Below, piece by piece: positions 7,393-17,546 of a stretch of DNA of 60,058 nucleotides; the first letter of the stretch is position 1; every line of letters begins with the position of its first letter. The translations under genes were made by a program, and so were the position numbers. The notes beneath the pieces were generated by a model, which saw only the letters and a program-made list of their open reading frames with translations, was not told the DNA's origin and did no database searches. The stretch is from Bacillota bacterium (GTDB taxonomy: Bacteria > Bacillota > Sulfobacillia > Sulfobacillales > Sulfobacillaceae). The stretch is from assembly GCA_021820965.1 (NCBI GenBank), contig JAKACZ010000027.1, forward strand, positions 1 to 60,058, written 5' to 3'.

Positions 7393-8931
7393 CTAGGCGG
7401 GGGCTATAGAGGTGCGAAAGGACTCGGCGATTTGGATCATTTGGGATTCGGTCATCACCGGTGAGGCACCCATCTGCACCACCATTCCCTTTAACGGGAA
7501 CTGCAGGACCGATAGCTGCGGCGTAGTAGAGTGACCGTAGATCAGCATCCAGGTCCCTGCCACTCGGCCCACACCGGGAATGATCAGGGTGACCGCCTTT
7601 GAGGTATGGTCGCCGCCGCCGTACAGCGCTTGGGCAGTCGTGACCTCCTGCACGCGAAAGTTGCTATATTGGAGAACCATCACCGGGTAGGGCGGCGTGG
7701 TGGTTGTGTGGTAGCCTGTCACACTCTGAAATGTTGACCCCAGACCTCGAGTCGGAATGAAATCTTGAGAGAACCCGAAGCCATGCCCCACTTTGGCAAT
7801 CGCGGCTAGCGTCTGCCTAGTATAGGAAATTGCCGATGGCTGGGCGGTTCCGGATTCGGCGCCCGCCACCGCGGTCCAGGCCTTGCCGTTGTCGGTGCTT
7901 TGCACCGTCACCGTCTTATTCGGAAAGAGAGTCGTCGTTACGTCAAGGGTGCCTTTGCCATTTCGGGTGATGATCGGCGCTTTTTGTCCAGTGGGTCCGC
8001 CCACTTGAGGCACATTCGCAGCCGTCCAGCTAGTACCGCCGTTGGTTGTGTACAAAATCCCTACCGTCTGGCCAAAACTGGAGGATTCCGCAATAATGCC
8101 GTCGTTCGCGTTCCAAAACAGCAGGCTGGGGACGCCGACCGTCCCCAAGAAGTCATTGTGGCCAACAAAGCTGGTGTAATCCGCCAATTTCCATTGCTGA
8201 CCCCCGTCGATGGTGCGGAACAGCGCAAACTCTTCTTGAGCCGTGGCCGGGTTCCCGCCGATCAGCACCCACTGATTCTGCGAACCCGCCTGACTGGTGG
8301 CATAGGAGAGGCCGCGGTGCACGGCTGCGGCGTGGGCCCGCATAAACTGAACGATTTGGGTAGGCGTGGCCACGGGCGGTGTCTTCAATGTTTTAGCCGC
8401 CGCTTGAAGCTGGGCCTGCTGGCTCTCGGGGACCGTTACCGAAAACATATAGTATTGCCCTGCGGTTCCCAGTTCAGAAACCTGTAGAGCAACTGTGCCA
8501 TCCGCTAGTCCGTTGATCTCCTCGCTGAAGTAATGGGTCTGACTCAAGCGATTATTGACAATTCCGGGCCCGCTTGTGGGCGCCAAATTGGGCAAGAGGG
8601 CGAATCCGTTTACTCCCACGGCCAACGTCGTTTGCAGCTTTATCTGACTGCCCACCGTCCAGTTGTCAGGAACGGTTATGGAAAAGGGGCCGGCCTTGGC
8701 TACATAGGTTGATGCCTGGCCAGACGATGGCGATGCGCTCGGCGAGGTGCTCCCAGCAGTGCTTGAATGGGCACTAGACGCTGAGGGCGCGGGAGTACTT
8801 TTGGACGATGTGGGGGACGATGATGATGACGGCGGTGCCGACGTAACCGGCTGCACTGCCGTGCCGCAGCCGGCAACTAGAAAAGCCATCGCCAATCCGG
8901 TCGCACTCAATGTGATCATCCGTGAAAGCAT
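7393..8931 (-). CDS. Secreted lipoprotein with BNR/YCF48-like repeats
   Basis: Start ATG 8931 is fixed by GAGGAGG 9 nt upstream; the frame is open to 9009 but that extension lacks an SD. The product is 512 residues with a lipoprotein signal (MLSRMITLSATGLAMAFLVA followed by GCG; lipobox LVAGC). A Ser/Thr/Pro-rich linker of about 60 residues follows. The body carries several beta-propeller-like blocks (ALFRTIDGGQQWKLADY, GILYTTNGGTSWTAA, TVQSTDNGKAWTA), which are Asp-box/BNR-type repeats. It is probably anchored to the outer face of the membrane. Ligand and role are unknown. A second lipoprotein, at 11671-12645, lies nearby on the same strand, with transporters between them. Confidence 0.85.
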   Translation of the reverse strand: MLSRMITLSATGLAMAFLVAGCGTAVQPVTSAPPSSSSSPTSSKSTPAPSASSAHSSTAGSTSPSASPSSGQASTYVAKAGPFSITVPDNWTVGSQIKLQTTLAVGVNGFALLPNLAPTSGPGIVNNRLSQTHYFSEEINGLADGTVALQVSELGTAGQYYMFSVTVPESQQAQLQAAAKTLKTPPVATPTQIVQFMRAHAAAVHRGLSYATSQAGSQNQWVLIGGNPATAQEEFALFRTIDGGQQWKLADYTSFVGHNDFLGTVGVPSLLFWNANDGIIAESSSFGQTVGILYTTNGGTSWTAANVPQVGGPTGQKAPIITRNGKGTLDVTTTLFPNKTVTVQSTDNGKAWTAVAGAESGTAQPSAISYTRQTLAAIAKVGHGFGFSQDFIPTRGLGSTFQSVTGYHTTTTPPYPVMVLQYSNFRVQEVTTAQALYGGGDHTSKAVTLIIPGVGRVAGTWMLIYGHSTTPQLSVLQFPLKGMVVQMGASPVMTESQMIQIAESFRTSIAPA

Positions 8932-9002
8932 GGGGGCAATCCTCCTCAGCGATATAACGCCGGTACCCATATGCCGGTTACCATCTCCTGAACAGCGAGT
9001 GG

Positions 9003-9960
9003 CGGTCACGTCTCGCGTTCACCCAGCGTAGCCAGCCGCATCTCGGTGACATACGCCCAATAACCGTGGAAGAGCGCCAAGGTGCCGAAGGCCAGCACAA
9101 ACAGTCCGTTCCCCCATAAGAGCTGTGCACCAACCCGCGGAATCCACTGGACCAGTCGGGAAAAGAACGGCTGGGCGGCGAGAATGAGCCCCGCGTTCAG
9201 GGTCCAGAGAAGCCTGTAGAGCACTAATGGCGGCCCTTCTGCGCGCATGAAGTTGGGAACGGTGGTCTCCCACTGATCGTAGGCCAGCCATGGGCACACC
9301 AGTGCCGCGGACAAGATGATGCGGGCAGACCCGCCGGACGCGCGCGGGGTCGACTCCCGCGTCCCCATCGGGTGCCACCGTTGCTCGCGTCCAATGTGCT
9401 CCGCGGTAGCTTGTCAAGATGAGGAGCTAAATTGCCGCCACCGCACATCCTGCAACGACAAACGCCAGTCTAAAACTCGCTGATGCTACCAGCCCGCCAA
9501 GAGATGACCCCACGGCCAACCCCCGCGTTAATCGCCACGTAGGCCGCATTGAACACGGTGCGTCCGCCCTCGAGCCAAATTTGCACGGAACAGTGCGTTA
9601 AAGACCGGCATCGTGGCGCTCATCGCAAATCCCGTCACCGTGACGCTTACGGCAAATACCCACAAATTGGGCAGTGCCGCCATCATACTCAGCATGGCTG
9701 CCGCTAGAGCCAGGGCCGCCAGCAAAGGTCCGCGTGCCCCTCCCGTTGGTCATAGATCACGACCCGCCAGCAAACCTAGGGCGCGGGCCGACCGCAGTGA
9801 GCGGCCACAAGAAGGAGATGCCTATATTGGACACGGCCGCGCCGACCAAAATCAGGGGAAAATCGGCACCGACCGGTGCGTTCGCGCCCCGTGTGCCGGT
9901 CAACAGACCAGCCGTGGCCCAGATCGTCCAGCGGCCAAAAGTGCGCATGCTGCTCATCGC
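9003..9960 (-). pseudogene. MFS transporter, multiply frameshifted
   Basis: Pieces of one major-facilitator transporter lie in order on the minus strand. The N-terminal helix region (9757-9957) reads MRTFGRWTIWATAGLLTGTR and LILVGAAVSNIGISFLWPL. The middle (9528-9725) reads ALALAAAMLSMMAALPNLWV and FALSxTMPVFNALFR-like. The C-terminal helices (9006-9368) read IILSAALVCPWLAYDQWETT and LLWTLNAGLILAAQPFFSRL. The joins need at least two frameshifts, and NAAYVAINAG lies in a third frame near 9530. The reading frame is dead. An intact MFS gene follows upstream at 10317-11486. Confidence 0.75.
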
Positions 9961-10316
9961 ATATTCCTACCGTCTTGGAACTCGTCCCAAATGATTTGAC
10001 GCAAACCTGTCTTCCTCCCAGCCCATCTATTGTACGAAATGGGACTCGTTTTGGGGCGTAAGTGGCTGCTGGGATGAAACGCCGAGGTTCCAATGCATAT
10101 GACTTCACCCGTTTGTTTGCCGAAAAACAGGTCATAACCGGGCCGAAGCACCCTGCGGATGACGTTGATGTCATCTGCGCGACAAGCCGCGCGCGTGGAT
10201 ACGATACCCCGAGAGCGGTGAGCTGCAGCGAGGCACTTACGCGCCCTTTAAGACTGAAGTGACGGGGCGACCGCGACCAGTTAACGGACTTTAGCAACGC
10301 GGCGCAGTTTCAACAA
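9961..10316. other. Intergenic region, no gene supported
   Basis: Overlapping ORFs on both strands lack recognisable motifs or good SDs. It contains GCCGCGCGCG-type repeats only. I see no feature I can name. Confidence 0.4.
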
Positions 10317-11486
10317 CTAGGCCGTGAACGAGGCGTGTCCGACAAGCCGCCAAAGGATGGCCGCGCCCAAGCCCAAGGCCCACACTGCCGCCATCGCGGC
10401 AAGAAACCGGTTTAGTCCGCCACCGTTAACGAGGAGCAGGATGACCGAGTATCCCGCCAGTCCAGCCACCCGCGTGCCGGCCAAGGCGCGTGCGCGGATG
10501 GACGATGGCCATTTCTTGGCGGTCATGGTGTCCTCGGTGATATAGCTGATCGAACTTAGCCCGCTTAACACAAACAGAATGGGCCAAAATCCCGGGTGGG
10601 AGGGACGCCTGACCCAAAAAAGAGCCAGGGATGTGGCCAAAGCCAAGCCATATGCGGCCAGTAGCGTGCGTTTGGGGGGCAACTGGGCTAGCCGTCGCGC
10701 CCCAAGTCCCACCAAAAATGCGGTAGCGGTAGAGATCAGCAGCATGTGGTGGAAATGACTCGGAAGGAACTCGGCCCCAAAGGCAAAGGCTAATAGGGAG
10801 AATCCGGCTGTGTTGGCGATGGAAAAGACGGCAGCCACCGAAAATCGGATGAGATAGTCGGGGGGCAGAGGCGCACGGCTGCGGCGTTTTTGCCACAGAC
10901 TGGATTCCGGCAGCCGGCGGCGCAGCGTCAGCGAGAACAAAGCCAATACCAGCGGAACCAGGGCGATGAAGTCTCTCAGTGCCCGGGCGCCGAGGTAGCC
11001 GCCCGTATAGGCTAGAGCTGCCAGCGACACGCCGCCCAGGTTGACGAAGCCAAGTTCTGCCGTCAATGCGGTACGGCGCATGGTTTCTGGAATAAGCTCC
11101 TGGGAGTAGGTCAAAATGCCGGTACTTTCAATACCGGTGGTCATGAGCAGCAGGAAGGAGCTCACGAGCGCCGGATAGAGGCCGGGACCGACGAACAAGA
11201 TGAGCGCGCCGGCAAAGTAACCTAACGGCGCGGCTTGCAAGAGAATCCGCCGCCCCACGAGATCCGCCAGCCACCCGCCCAAGGCGATACCAATGGCCAG
11301 GGTAGCTGGCGCCCACACCAACAACAGGGTGGAGACACCCGAGGTGTGCGGCACCCAGCTGATCGATACCGCGGCGACACCATAAACATACGCATCGATG
11401 AAGAGGCCCAGCGCGATGATCCAAAAGATGCGCGTCAGCCAAAAAGGTCGCATGGGAGGTAGGGTGGCCGCACTTAGCTCGGCCAT
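10317..11486 (-). CDS. MFS transporter
   Basis: A 389-residue integral membrane protein with about 12 predicted transmembrane helices. The cytoplasmic loop 2-3 motif is GGWLADLVGRRILLQ (motif A). The mid-protein PESSLWQKRRSR loop resembles the metabolite:H+ symporter branch of the MFS. The helix-4/5 region TTGIESTGILTYSQELIPET fits that branch. The substrate cannot be told from sequence. The start at 11486 lacks a clear SD, so translation may start slightly downstream, but FWLTRIFWIIALGLFIDAYV must be included as helix 1. A 31-residue membrane peptide is encoded divergently, 51 bp away. Confidence 0.85.
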   Translation of the reverse strand: MAELSAATLPPMRPFWLTRIFWIIALGLFIDAYVYGVAAVSISWVPHTSGVSTLLLVWAPATLAIGIALGGWLADLVGRRILLQAAPLGYFAGALILFVGPGLYPALVSSFLLLMTTGIESTGILTYSQELIPETMRRTALTAELGFVNLGGVSLAALAYTGGYLGARALRDFIALVPLVLALFSLTLRRRLPESSLWQKRRSRAPLPPDYLIRFSVAAVFSIANTAGFSLLAFAFGAEFLPSHFHHMLLISTATAFLVGLGARRLAQLPPKRTLLAAYGLALATSLALFWVRRPSHPGFWPILFVLSGLSSISYITEDTMTAKKWPSSIRARALAGTRVAGLAGYSVILLLVNGGGLNRFLAAMAAVWALGLGAAILWRLVGHASFTA

Positions 11487-11537
11487 TCAAACCGGCGGAA
11501 AATGTGTTTAAATGAAACAACATTGAGGTGACCAAGC

Positions 11538-11633
11538 ATGCCTGAAAATCCCGATCCAAAGCCGCCGATTTGGGCCATGATTGTCGTGGGACTGGTGCTA
11601 TTGGTGGCGGTCGTGGGCTACTTTATCCGCTAA
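11538..11633 (+). CDS. 31-residue single-span membrane peptide
   Basis: ATG 11538 follows GAGGTG with a spacing of about 7 nt. The product, MPENPDPKPPIWAMIVVGLV then LLVAVVGYFIR, has a proline-rich polar N-terminus and one hydrophobic helix of about 18 residues. It is divergent from the MFS gene and convergent with the lipoprotein gene. Too short for family assignment, but SD, codon use and topology support a real small membrane protein. Confidence 0.55.
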   Translation: MPENPDPKPPIWAMIVVGLVLLVAVVGYFIR

Positions 11634-11649
11634 CCTATAAGGAAAGGGA

Positions 11650-11672
11650 AAGCGGCCCGCTCGGGGCCGCTT
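11650..11672 (-). terminator. Terminator hairpin at the end of the 11671 lipoprotein gene
   Basis: The perfect stem AAGCGGCCC/GGGCCGCTT has a short loop. Read on the minus strand it is followed by TTTCCCTTTCCTT, and it overlaps the stop codon of the lipoprotein gene. On the plus strand it lacks a T-run, so it acts mainly on minus-strand transcripts. Confidence 0.7.
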
Positions 11673-12645
11673 ATGCACCGCTCTTAGCCGCATTGGTTGA
11701 GGCAGTCGGCGGTTCTAGCATAAATACGCTGTAATACGCTTTGCCGTAGGTGTGGTCCATGAAGGGCCTTTTGCCTGGGCCGATATAGAGCGGATGGTGT
11801 CCCCAGTAGGCGGGCTCGGCCACCATAAACCCGCTGACGACTCCTGTCGGGCTTACCAGCACTTTGATGCCTGGACCACTGGGCGGAGCGTAGACGGCAT
11901 ATCCGCGAAACGTCGCCGCCTCTTTGGTATAGACCTTCAAGCGCGGATTGTTGGCGACGAACTGAGACCATGAACTCAAGGACGTCGTCATGGTCGCGGG
12001 CATACTGGTGGTGATGCTCGTCGACGGCACGAAATCCAGGTGCTCACTGTAATAGGCGAGACTGGCGTTTAAGATATTGGGCGGTGTGGCCGGGTCGTAC
12101 CAGCTGAAGTCGCCGTGGTTTTGGGGAAAGGTTGCTTCCACCGCGGTAATCTGGTTATGCTGGTTGGTCATGAACCCGATGCCGGGAACCGCCGTTGCCC
12201 AGTGATATCCCATCTGATTAATAAAGGTTGAAGTCTCGTGATAGGCGTTCATGTGGGGATTGAATTTGGCCACAGCGCTCGTTTTGGGAAGCGTCGTGAG
12301 ACTAATTGGTGAAAGCTTCGCAACTGAGCCCCTGTTTTTGTTTCGGCCCACCATGGTCCGTCTGCCCTTGGTGCCGGTGTTCGCTGTTCCGCCGGTCGTC
12401 TTCTTGTTTTTCCCTCTTGCCGGGTTGGCAGTCGCACCGCGCTTGTTGGTGGTGCCGCCGCTAAACGCAGCTTTGCCAGAGCCCGCCTTGGTTCCCGACT
12501 GCCCTTTTTTTTGTTGGGCAGCCTTTGAGCTATGGGTGGCGCCTTTTCCGGAGTTGTTCGGGGCGGGAGCGGCCGTTCCGCAGGCTTGTAAACCGGCGGA
12601 CAGCCAAAGTCCCGCAAGGATAACGCTGATTTGTGCTGTTCGCAT
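11671..12645 (-). CDS. Secreted lipoprotein, hypothetical
   Basis: A 324-residue protein with a lipoprotein-type signal: MRTAQISVILAGLWLSAGLQ then AC. The lipobox LQAC is slightly atypical at -2. About 90 residues of low-complexity Lys/Gly/Ser/Thr linker follow (SGTKAGSGKAAFSGG, NKKTTGGTANTG). The folded part starts near residue 115 and includes AYHETSTFINQMGYHW and MVAEPAYWGHHPLYIGPG. SD GGAAGGGAG lies about 8 nt before the ATG. It is probably exposed on the outer face of the membrane or in the wall. The basic linker could bind anionic wall polymers (inference). I do not recognise the C-terminal domain. Confidence 0.8.
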   Translation of the reverse strand: MRTAQISVILAGLWLSAGLQACGTAAPAPNNSGKGATHSSKAAQQKKGQSGTKAGSGKAAFSGGTTNKRGATANPARGKNKKTTGGTANTGTKGRRTMVGRNKNRGSVAKLSPISLTTLPKTSAVAKFNPHMNAYHETSTFINQMGYHWATAVPGIGFMTNQHNQITAVEATFPQNHGDFSWYDPATPPNILNASLAYYSEHLDFVPSTSITTSMPATMTTSLSSWSQFVANNPRLKVYTKEAATFRGYAVYAPPSGPGIKVLVSPTGVVSGFMVAEPAYWGHHPLYIGPGKRPFMDHTYGKAYYSVFMLEPPTASTNAAKSGA

Positions 12646-12817
12646 CTGTGAGACTCCCTTCCTTTAGTCGCCGTTATCCGTAACATCCCCCGGGGCGAGT
12701 AATTTATGTGTGAGTCACCACATCGTGTCAAAATAGGAGTCGTGGATTTTGTGATGCATGACCTGCTTTTCTCAACATGTGGAGGCCAAAACGAAGCCTA
12801 TGATGAAATCGATTCGG

Positions 12818-14491
12818 TTAGTCCGGGGCCATAATGCCTGGGTTCCGTTGAAGCGCGGGTCGGTCCAGGAATCGAAATCCCAGCCTCCAGACCAAAACAT
12901 TGAGGAGAACCAGCATGCCTATGTAGACGGCCGTGCCGAATGGAGCCAAGCTGACAACAAAGTGTATGGCCACCAAAACTAGAATGAGGAAAACCAGCGG
13001 CAAGGCCACGAAGCGATTAGCCGACGGCCGCGACTCGAACGGGCGAGAAAACGGCAGGTCCTTCTCGACCAACCGGAAACCCACGACTGTGTAGACGCCG
13101 ATGCTCAACCCTGCGGCCACGAGTTGCGGGATAACGGAAAACCCGAAGACACCGGTGAAGATCAAGCCCTCGACGACGAATACCGGGAGAAACAAACGGA
13201 CTAGGGCCGCCTTTACGGCTCCGCGAAAGATAGACGAGAGACGCACAACCGGGGCCACCTCGTAAATCCAAGCCGCTTTGTACTGGCTGGAGTATTTCAC
13301 CATCTGCAAGAACGTCGGCACGACCAGCGCGGTAGCATAGATGAATAGATACGCCTTACCGGACGGGAGCGAATTGAGGCCCCCGGAAAACGCGGGGTTG
13401 ATCATCAAGATGAAGGGCAACACGAGCGCGAGTCCGAGGGACGGATACACTTTCAGTTTGAAGTCCCGCTCTTTGGCCATCATCCATGCGCTGAATTGAA
13501 AAAACGTCCGCTCCTCAGGGCTGGCACAAACCAGCCGGGCGATCCCCCCAAGCAACCGAGGCGCACGCTTGGTTTTCTGCTGCGCGTCCTCCGCTAGTTT
13601 CTCCAACCTGCGTTCGAATGTCGGCATCAAGCGAATGTACAGGCCAAACAAGGAGCCGGGGATCACGATGGACAGGGCTGCCAGGGTGACCATCTCGGCG
13701 TTCAGCGGACCCGCTTGCAGCCACGAGAAGGCGGCCCCGAACCAAAAGGGCGGGATCAGGACCTGCCACCACGCGGCTCGGAACGCGAGGTGCATACGGA
13801 GGAGATCAAAGGATCGACCGACAACCTGATATGCCACCATCATAACGATGGACAACCCGATCTGCACGGCGTTGATCATGTCCTTGAGGCGCTCGCCGTC
13901 AAAAATATTGAGCACAACGAGGTACAAGAGCGCCGTAAACACTAACACAAACAGGTCCAGTAAGATGACCATCACGAAAAACAGCAGAAAGAACCCAATG
14001 CCATGGCGAAGCAAAGCCCCGATCAGGGCGGGTCCGGCGAAGGTGCCCGTTATCAGGGAAAGATAGATGGTGACGTGGATGGCCCGGGCAAAACTGATGG
14101 TCCTTGCGGGTACGGGTTTTGTCGCAATGATGGAGCGGTCGCGAACGTCTAGCAGTACTGAGGAGAAATCCGAGATCATCGACGTCATGACCAAGACCAT
14201 CAAGATGGCGAATGCGATGCTCATTTGAAACAAGTAGTTCTGATTCATCAGGACGAACGGGAGCAGAAACAATCCCATAAAGGCGTACAACCCGAGGGAG
14301 GGAAGAAGGCTGTTGCCATTTTCCTCCGGTGATTTCCGGCGCCGCGCGTTTTTCATGATGGTTGGTACCCGACGCGCGTCCATGGTGAGCTTGACCTTGA
14401 GGATGGCCCGCAAGAGCGGGTAGTCGCAGCCCAGTCTCTCCAAGATCGTGCTGAACCGGTCCAACAGTCTCAAGAACAGGAAGTCTTTCAT
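12818..14491 (-). CDS. ABC exporter permease
   Basis: A 557-residue polytopic membrane protein with about 12 hydrophobic segments (for example LGLYAFMGLFLLPFVLMNQN and LFQMSIAFAILMVLVMTSMI). Its ATG overlaps the stop of the ATP-binding protein gene by 4 bp (14488-14491), so the two are co-translated. The long cytoplasmic N-terminus and mid-protein loop (ERRLEKLAEDAQQKTKRAPR) fit large permease subunits of Firmicute exporters. The substrate is unknown. No clear terminator follows the stop. Confidence 0.8.
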   Translation of the reverse strand: MKDFLFLRLLDRFSTILERLGCDYPLLRAILKVKLTMDARRVPTIMKNARRRKSPEENGNSLLPSLGLYAFMGLFLLPFVLMNQNYLFQMSIAFAILMVLVMTSMISDFSSVLLDVRDRSIIATKPVPARTISFARAIHVTIYLSLITGTFAGPALIGALLRHGIGFFLLFFVMVILLDLFVLVFTALLYLVVLNIFDGERLKDMINAVQIGLSIVMMVAYQVVGRSFDLLRMHLAFRAAWWQVLIPPFWFGAAFSWLQAGPLNAEMVTLAALSIVIPGSLFGLYIRLMPTFERRLEKLAEDAQQKTKRAPRLLGGIARLVCASPEERTFFQFSAWMMAKERDFKLKVYPSLGLALVLPFILMINPAFSGGLNSLPSGKAYLFIYATALVVPTFLQMVKYSSQYKAAWIYEVAPVVRLSSIFRGAVKAALVRLFLPVFVVEGLIFTGVFGFSVIPQLVAAGLSIGVYTVVGFRLVEKDLPFSRPFESRPSANRFVALPLVFLILVLVAIHFVVSLAPFGTAVYIGMLVLLNVLVWRLGFRFLDRPALQRNPGIMAPD

Positions 14492-15279
14492 CCCGACACC
14501 TCGTCGATTGCCGAAACAAACTGGGTGGCAAGGTTCGTATGCTCATGGAACCCGGTGATGTCGTTGAAAACCTCTTCCAGCGACCGTTCGCTGGCCCGCG
14601 TCGCCAGTTCCTCGAAGCTGCCGTCCGCGACGATCCGGCCATCATGGAGGAGCACAATGCGGTGACTGATTTTTTGGACCACCTCCATGATGTGCGATGA
14701 GTAGAAGATGGTTTTGCCTTTGGCAGCGAGTTGGGCCAGGATGTCTTTCACCACGCTCACGCTATTGGCGTCGAGCCCGCTCAGCGGCTCGTCGAGGAAG
14801 AGAATATCAGGATTGTGCAGCAGGCTGGAGATTAAGAGGACCTTCTGGCGCATGCCCTTCGAATACGAGGACAGTCGACTGTGGTACGCGGAACTGAGGT
14901 CGAGAACGCTCATGACCGCGCGGGCTTTACGGTCGACCGTCTGTTCGTCGAGTCCGTAGAGCCGCCCGATAAACGTCAAATACTCCTGGGCGGTTAGCGC
15001 GTCGTAGATTTCCGCAGTCTCCGGGACGTAGCCGATTCTCCGCTTATAAGTGAGTTCGCCGTCCGCGATCGTCTGACCGAAAATGCGAATCTCGCCGGCG
15101 TAACCCTTTACCAGCCCCAACACCGCTTTGATGGTGGTGCTTTTGCCAGCCCCGTTAGGCCCGATATAGCCGACGATCTGCCCTCGTTCAACCTCCAGGT
15201 TGACGCCTTTCAGGACCATCTTGTCGCCAAATGCAATCCGCAAGTCTCGAATAGACACCGCAACATTTGTCTCTGACAA
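14488..15279 (-). CDS. ABC transporter ATP-binding protein
   Basis: A 263-residue nucleotide-binding subunit that powers the permease encoded immediately downstream. Walker A is GPNGAGKST, the Q-loop lies near YVPETAEIYDALT, Walker B is ILFLDEPLSGLD and the H-loop is IFYSSHIMEVV. The signature is YSKGMRQK rather than LSGGQ, as in many drug- or antibiotic-type exporters (the CcmA/YhaQ-like branch). Translation starts at TTG 15279 (MSETNVAVSI) with AGAGGGG about 7 nt upstream. The gene pair shows no dedicated regulator; 15.3-16.7 kb upstream has no clear gene. Confidence 0.9.
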   Translation of the reverse strand: MSETNVAVSIRDLRIAFGDKMVLKGVNLEVERGQIVGYIGPNGAGKSTTIKAVLGLVKGYAGEIRIFGQTIADGELTYKRRIGYVPETAEIYDALTAQEYLTFIGRLYGLDEQTVDRKARAVMSVLDLSSAYHSRLSSYSKGMRQKVLLISSLLHNPDILFLDEPLSGLDANSVSVVKDILAQLAAKGKTIFYSSHIMEVVQKISHRIVLLHDGRIVADGSFEELATRASERSLEEVFNDITGFHEHTNLATQFVSAIDEVSG

Positions 15280-16727
15280 CGTGAAACCCCTCTCTATCTA
15301 CAGGATTTTGCTATTGGCGCTGAAGGCACTGAGGCTCCGCATGAGGTTGTTTACCATAGGAAAATGCGCGGCTCAGGCCCCACCTTTTCACTCGCCTGCC
15401 TAAAGTTTTGGATTCCACATTGCTTAGCCTTGTTCCTGCCACAACCCGGTAGACGGGTTGATGAGTATTCGCCCCCGAAAGCAGAGGATTCACTTCGCAA
15501 ATCCAGGGCCGGCGCTGAACAACCACGAAGGGGTCCGTGGACGAAAGTGGATGCCTTCGGGCGAAAGTTCAATGGCTGTTGTCGGGGATGAGTAATACGC
15601 CAAACCAAAAGCTCCGCAGGATCTGCGCCTGGTTTCAGGTACACACGGAGCCTTTCCCCGGGAAATGGCACGAGCATGCCCTTCAGCCGATATCGATCAA
15701 GCGGCCGCTGGGCTCATTCCAGGATGGCGATGGCCGGAAAAGGAATCTCATCGTATGTCAGAAAGCGTTCTCGATAGGTACTGACCGTCTGGCGCAACAA
15801 GATTGTCACCGGAGTCCATCTTGGCCGAACTTGCACGCCACTGCAGTCGTAGGCCCACAAATTCTGTACGCCCCGTCGAGCAAATCGAATGCACGGCATC
15901 AGCGTTCAGGCGTAATCTCGTCGTGGCCGGACAAATGCCTCAGGTACCGATTGGCCTCGTCAACATCGAAAAACCGCTCGCTGTCTTTATGGGCAACAAT
16001 GTCGCAGATCAAGGTGACTTCGTTCGGAGCCCCAGTGAGTTGACGCTCACCGCCCCCATTGGCTGACCAGCCCACGATGATCGAGCACGAGCAAGCGTTC
16101 CAGGGGGATGGTTTCCATGAGGCGTTGCATATAGAGGCATCTCCGGTGAGCGTGCGCCATTAATAGCCATCAATACCTTAAGAAATTGCCTTGGGCAGGC
16201 ACGGCTTGCTATAACGGGACTGTTGAACGTATGGGCGGTGGTCGCACTGTCAAATCCATGGGAGTATGGTGTTTTTGTATAGGGTGTGGGGCGCTGCACT
16301 GCGGTGTTGCCCGCTGCTCCGAATGACATCTATAGCATTGAAGACCTTGGACTGGGTGATTGGTGGCTCATTCGAGACCTTCGGACCAAGCAGTCCACCA
16401 GTTGATAACCACTCAGATTGATCAGAGCGTGTGCGTGATTCCACATGAATGGATGTTTGCCGGGAAATCTGAAAGAGCGCTGCGAAACCAAAGTTATGTT
16501 TGACCGGTGGGATCGCCCGGGCTGGCTTCAATCGGTTGCTGATGTCTTTCGTGCATATGTATGGTCGCTCTCACCACGCCAGAGTGACCTCAACGATGCA
16601 GGGTTGCGTGCTATTAGCCTCGGCATAGTCGGTCTAATGTCCTTTCGATCAACAATGGGAATTCGGATATAATGATTGCAGCATACCAAGATGCACAACG
16701 ATAGATTAGCGGTGGGGTGGAAAGCCA
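15280..16727. other. 1.4-kb region without a convincing gene
   Basis: Several ORFs of 60-168 codons overlap on both strands without a consistent frame. Minus-strand stretches such as DIVAHKDSERFFDVDEANRY (about 15940-16010) followed by LRHLSGHDEITPER and then a stop, and YDEIPFPAIAILE in another frame, look protein-like. They suggest one or more decayed genes of unknown type. MQRLMETIPLERLLVLDHRG on the minus strand near 16100 may belong to the same remnant. Nothing intact is supported. Confidence 0.4.
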
Positions 16728-17546
16728 TTGAAGGGACACCCAAGATTTCGTCGGGCACCCCTGGTTGAAATGAGTATCGAATTGCGATGGTCAGAACCGA
16801 ACCTTTCTATGCCTAATTCTGTCCCTGGCCCGCAGCTAATGGTTTCCTCGGGAAACCAGCACGAAAAATTGTTCACGGAATTTGGTCGGCAAATTGGAGA
16901 GTATGGATTCGTGAGAGCTGAGCGTCTTGCTCTCTTAGGAATGCCCATCTTGCCTTATCAGCCCGTCTATCGGTTTCGCAGGCAATCAGAAGAATTGCCT
17001 GTCATTTTCCAAATTGGCGCGGGGATATTCTCGGCTTTTGCTGTACCTCCCTATCGAACGTGGCAGGATTTTTCAGCCATTGCCAAGGAGGGGTTGATAT
17101 CTCTTCGGTTGGCCGCAGCCGATGCCGAGGTTCCCATCACCCTTCAGTCTGCGGTATTGCGGTATATCGATGCCTTTTCTGGTAATCTCTTGAGAGGATT
17201 GGAACCAAGCAGATTTGTTAGAGATACCTTAGGCATAACCGTGACTGCACCACGCATAGCTCGCGCCGGATTCACCCAGGAGCCTGCCGAACGGGTGGTG
17301 CAATTGGCCGGTTCGACCGGAAGTGGCAGTTTAACCTTGACCGTGGCCGAGGGGATTCGAGAAGGGGCGCCCGCAGTTTTTGCTGACTGGGTAGCGGCGG
17401 TCATGCTACCCAGCGCATACAAGTTCGACGATGAGAATGCTCTCTTGGAGAAGCTTGACGAGGCACATAACATTGTATTACACATGTTCTTGAGCCTTAC
17501 GGAGCCCTTGCGTGATGCTATGCAGCCGGAGGAGACTGACCAATGA
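16728..17546 (+). CDS. TIGR04255-like protein, first gene of a three-gene operon
   Basis: This 272-residue soluble protein resembles the sporadically distributed TIGR04255 family. It has RRAPLVEMSIELRWSEPN at the N-terminus, then the conserved-type block PVYRFRRQSEELPVIFQIGA, FAVPPYRTWQDFS and a C-terminal helix-rich part ending in LTEPLRDAMQPEETDQ. The start TTG 16728 has GGGGTGG about 7 nt upstream. Its stop overlaps the next gene (ATGA at 17543). Family function is unknown; members often sit next to small unknown genes in accessory regions. The gene is isolated by non-coding sequence upstream, so it probably carries the operon promoter. Confidence 0.7.
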   Translation: MKGHPRFRRAPLVEMSIELRWSEPNLSMPNSVPGPQLMVSSGNQHEKLFTEFGRQIGEYGFVRAERLALLGMPILPYQPVYRFRRQSEELPVIFQIGAGIFSAFAVPPYRTWQDFSAIAKEGLISLRLAAADAEVPITLQSAVLRYIDAFSGNLLRGLEPSRFVRDTLGITVTAPRIARAGFTQEPAERVVQLAGSTGSGSLTLTVAEGIREGAPAVFADWVAAVMLPSAYKFDDENALLEKLDEAHNIVLHMFLSLTEPLRDAMQPEETDQ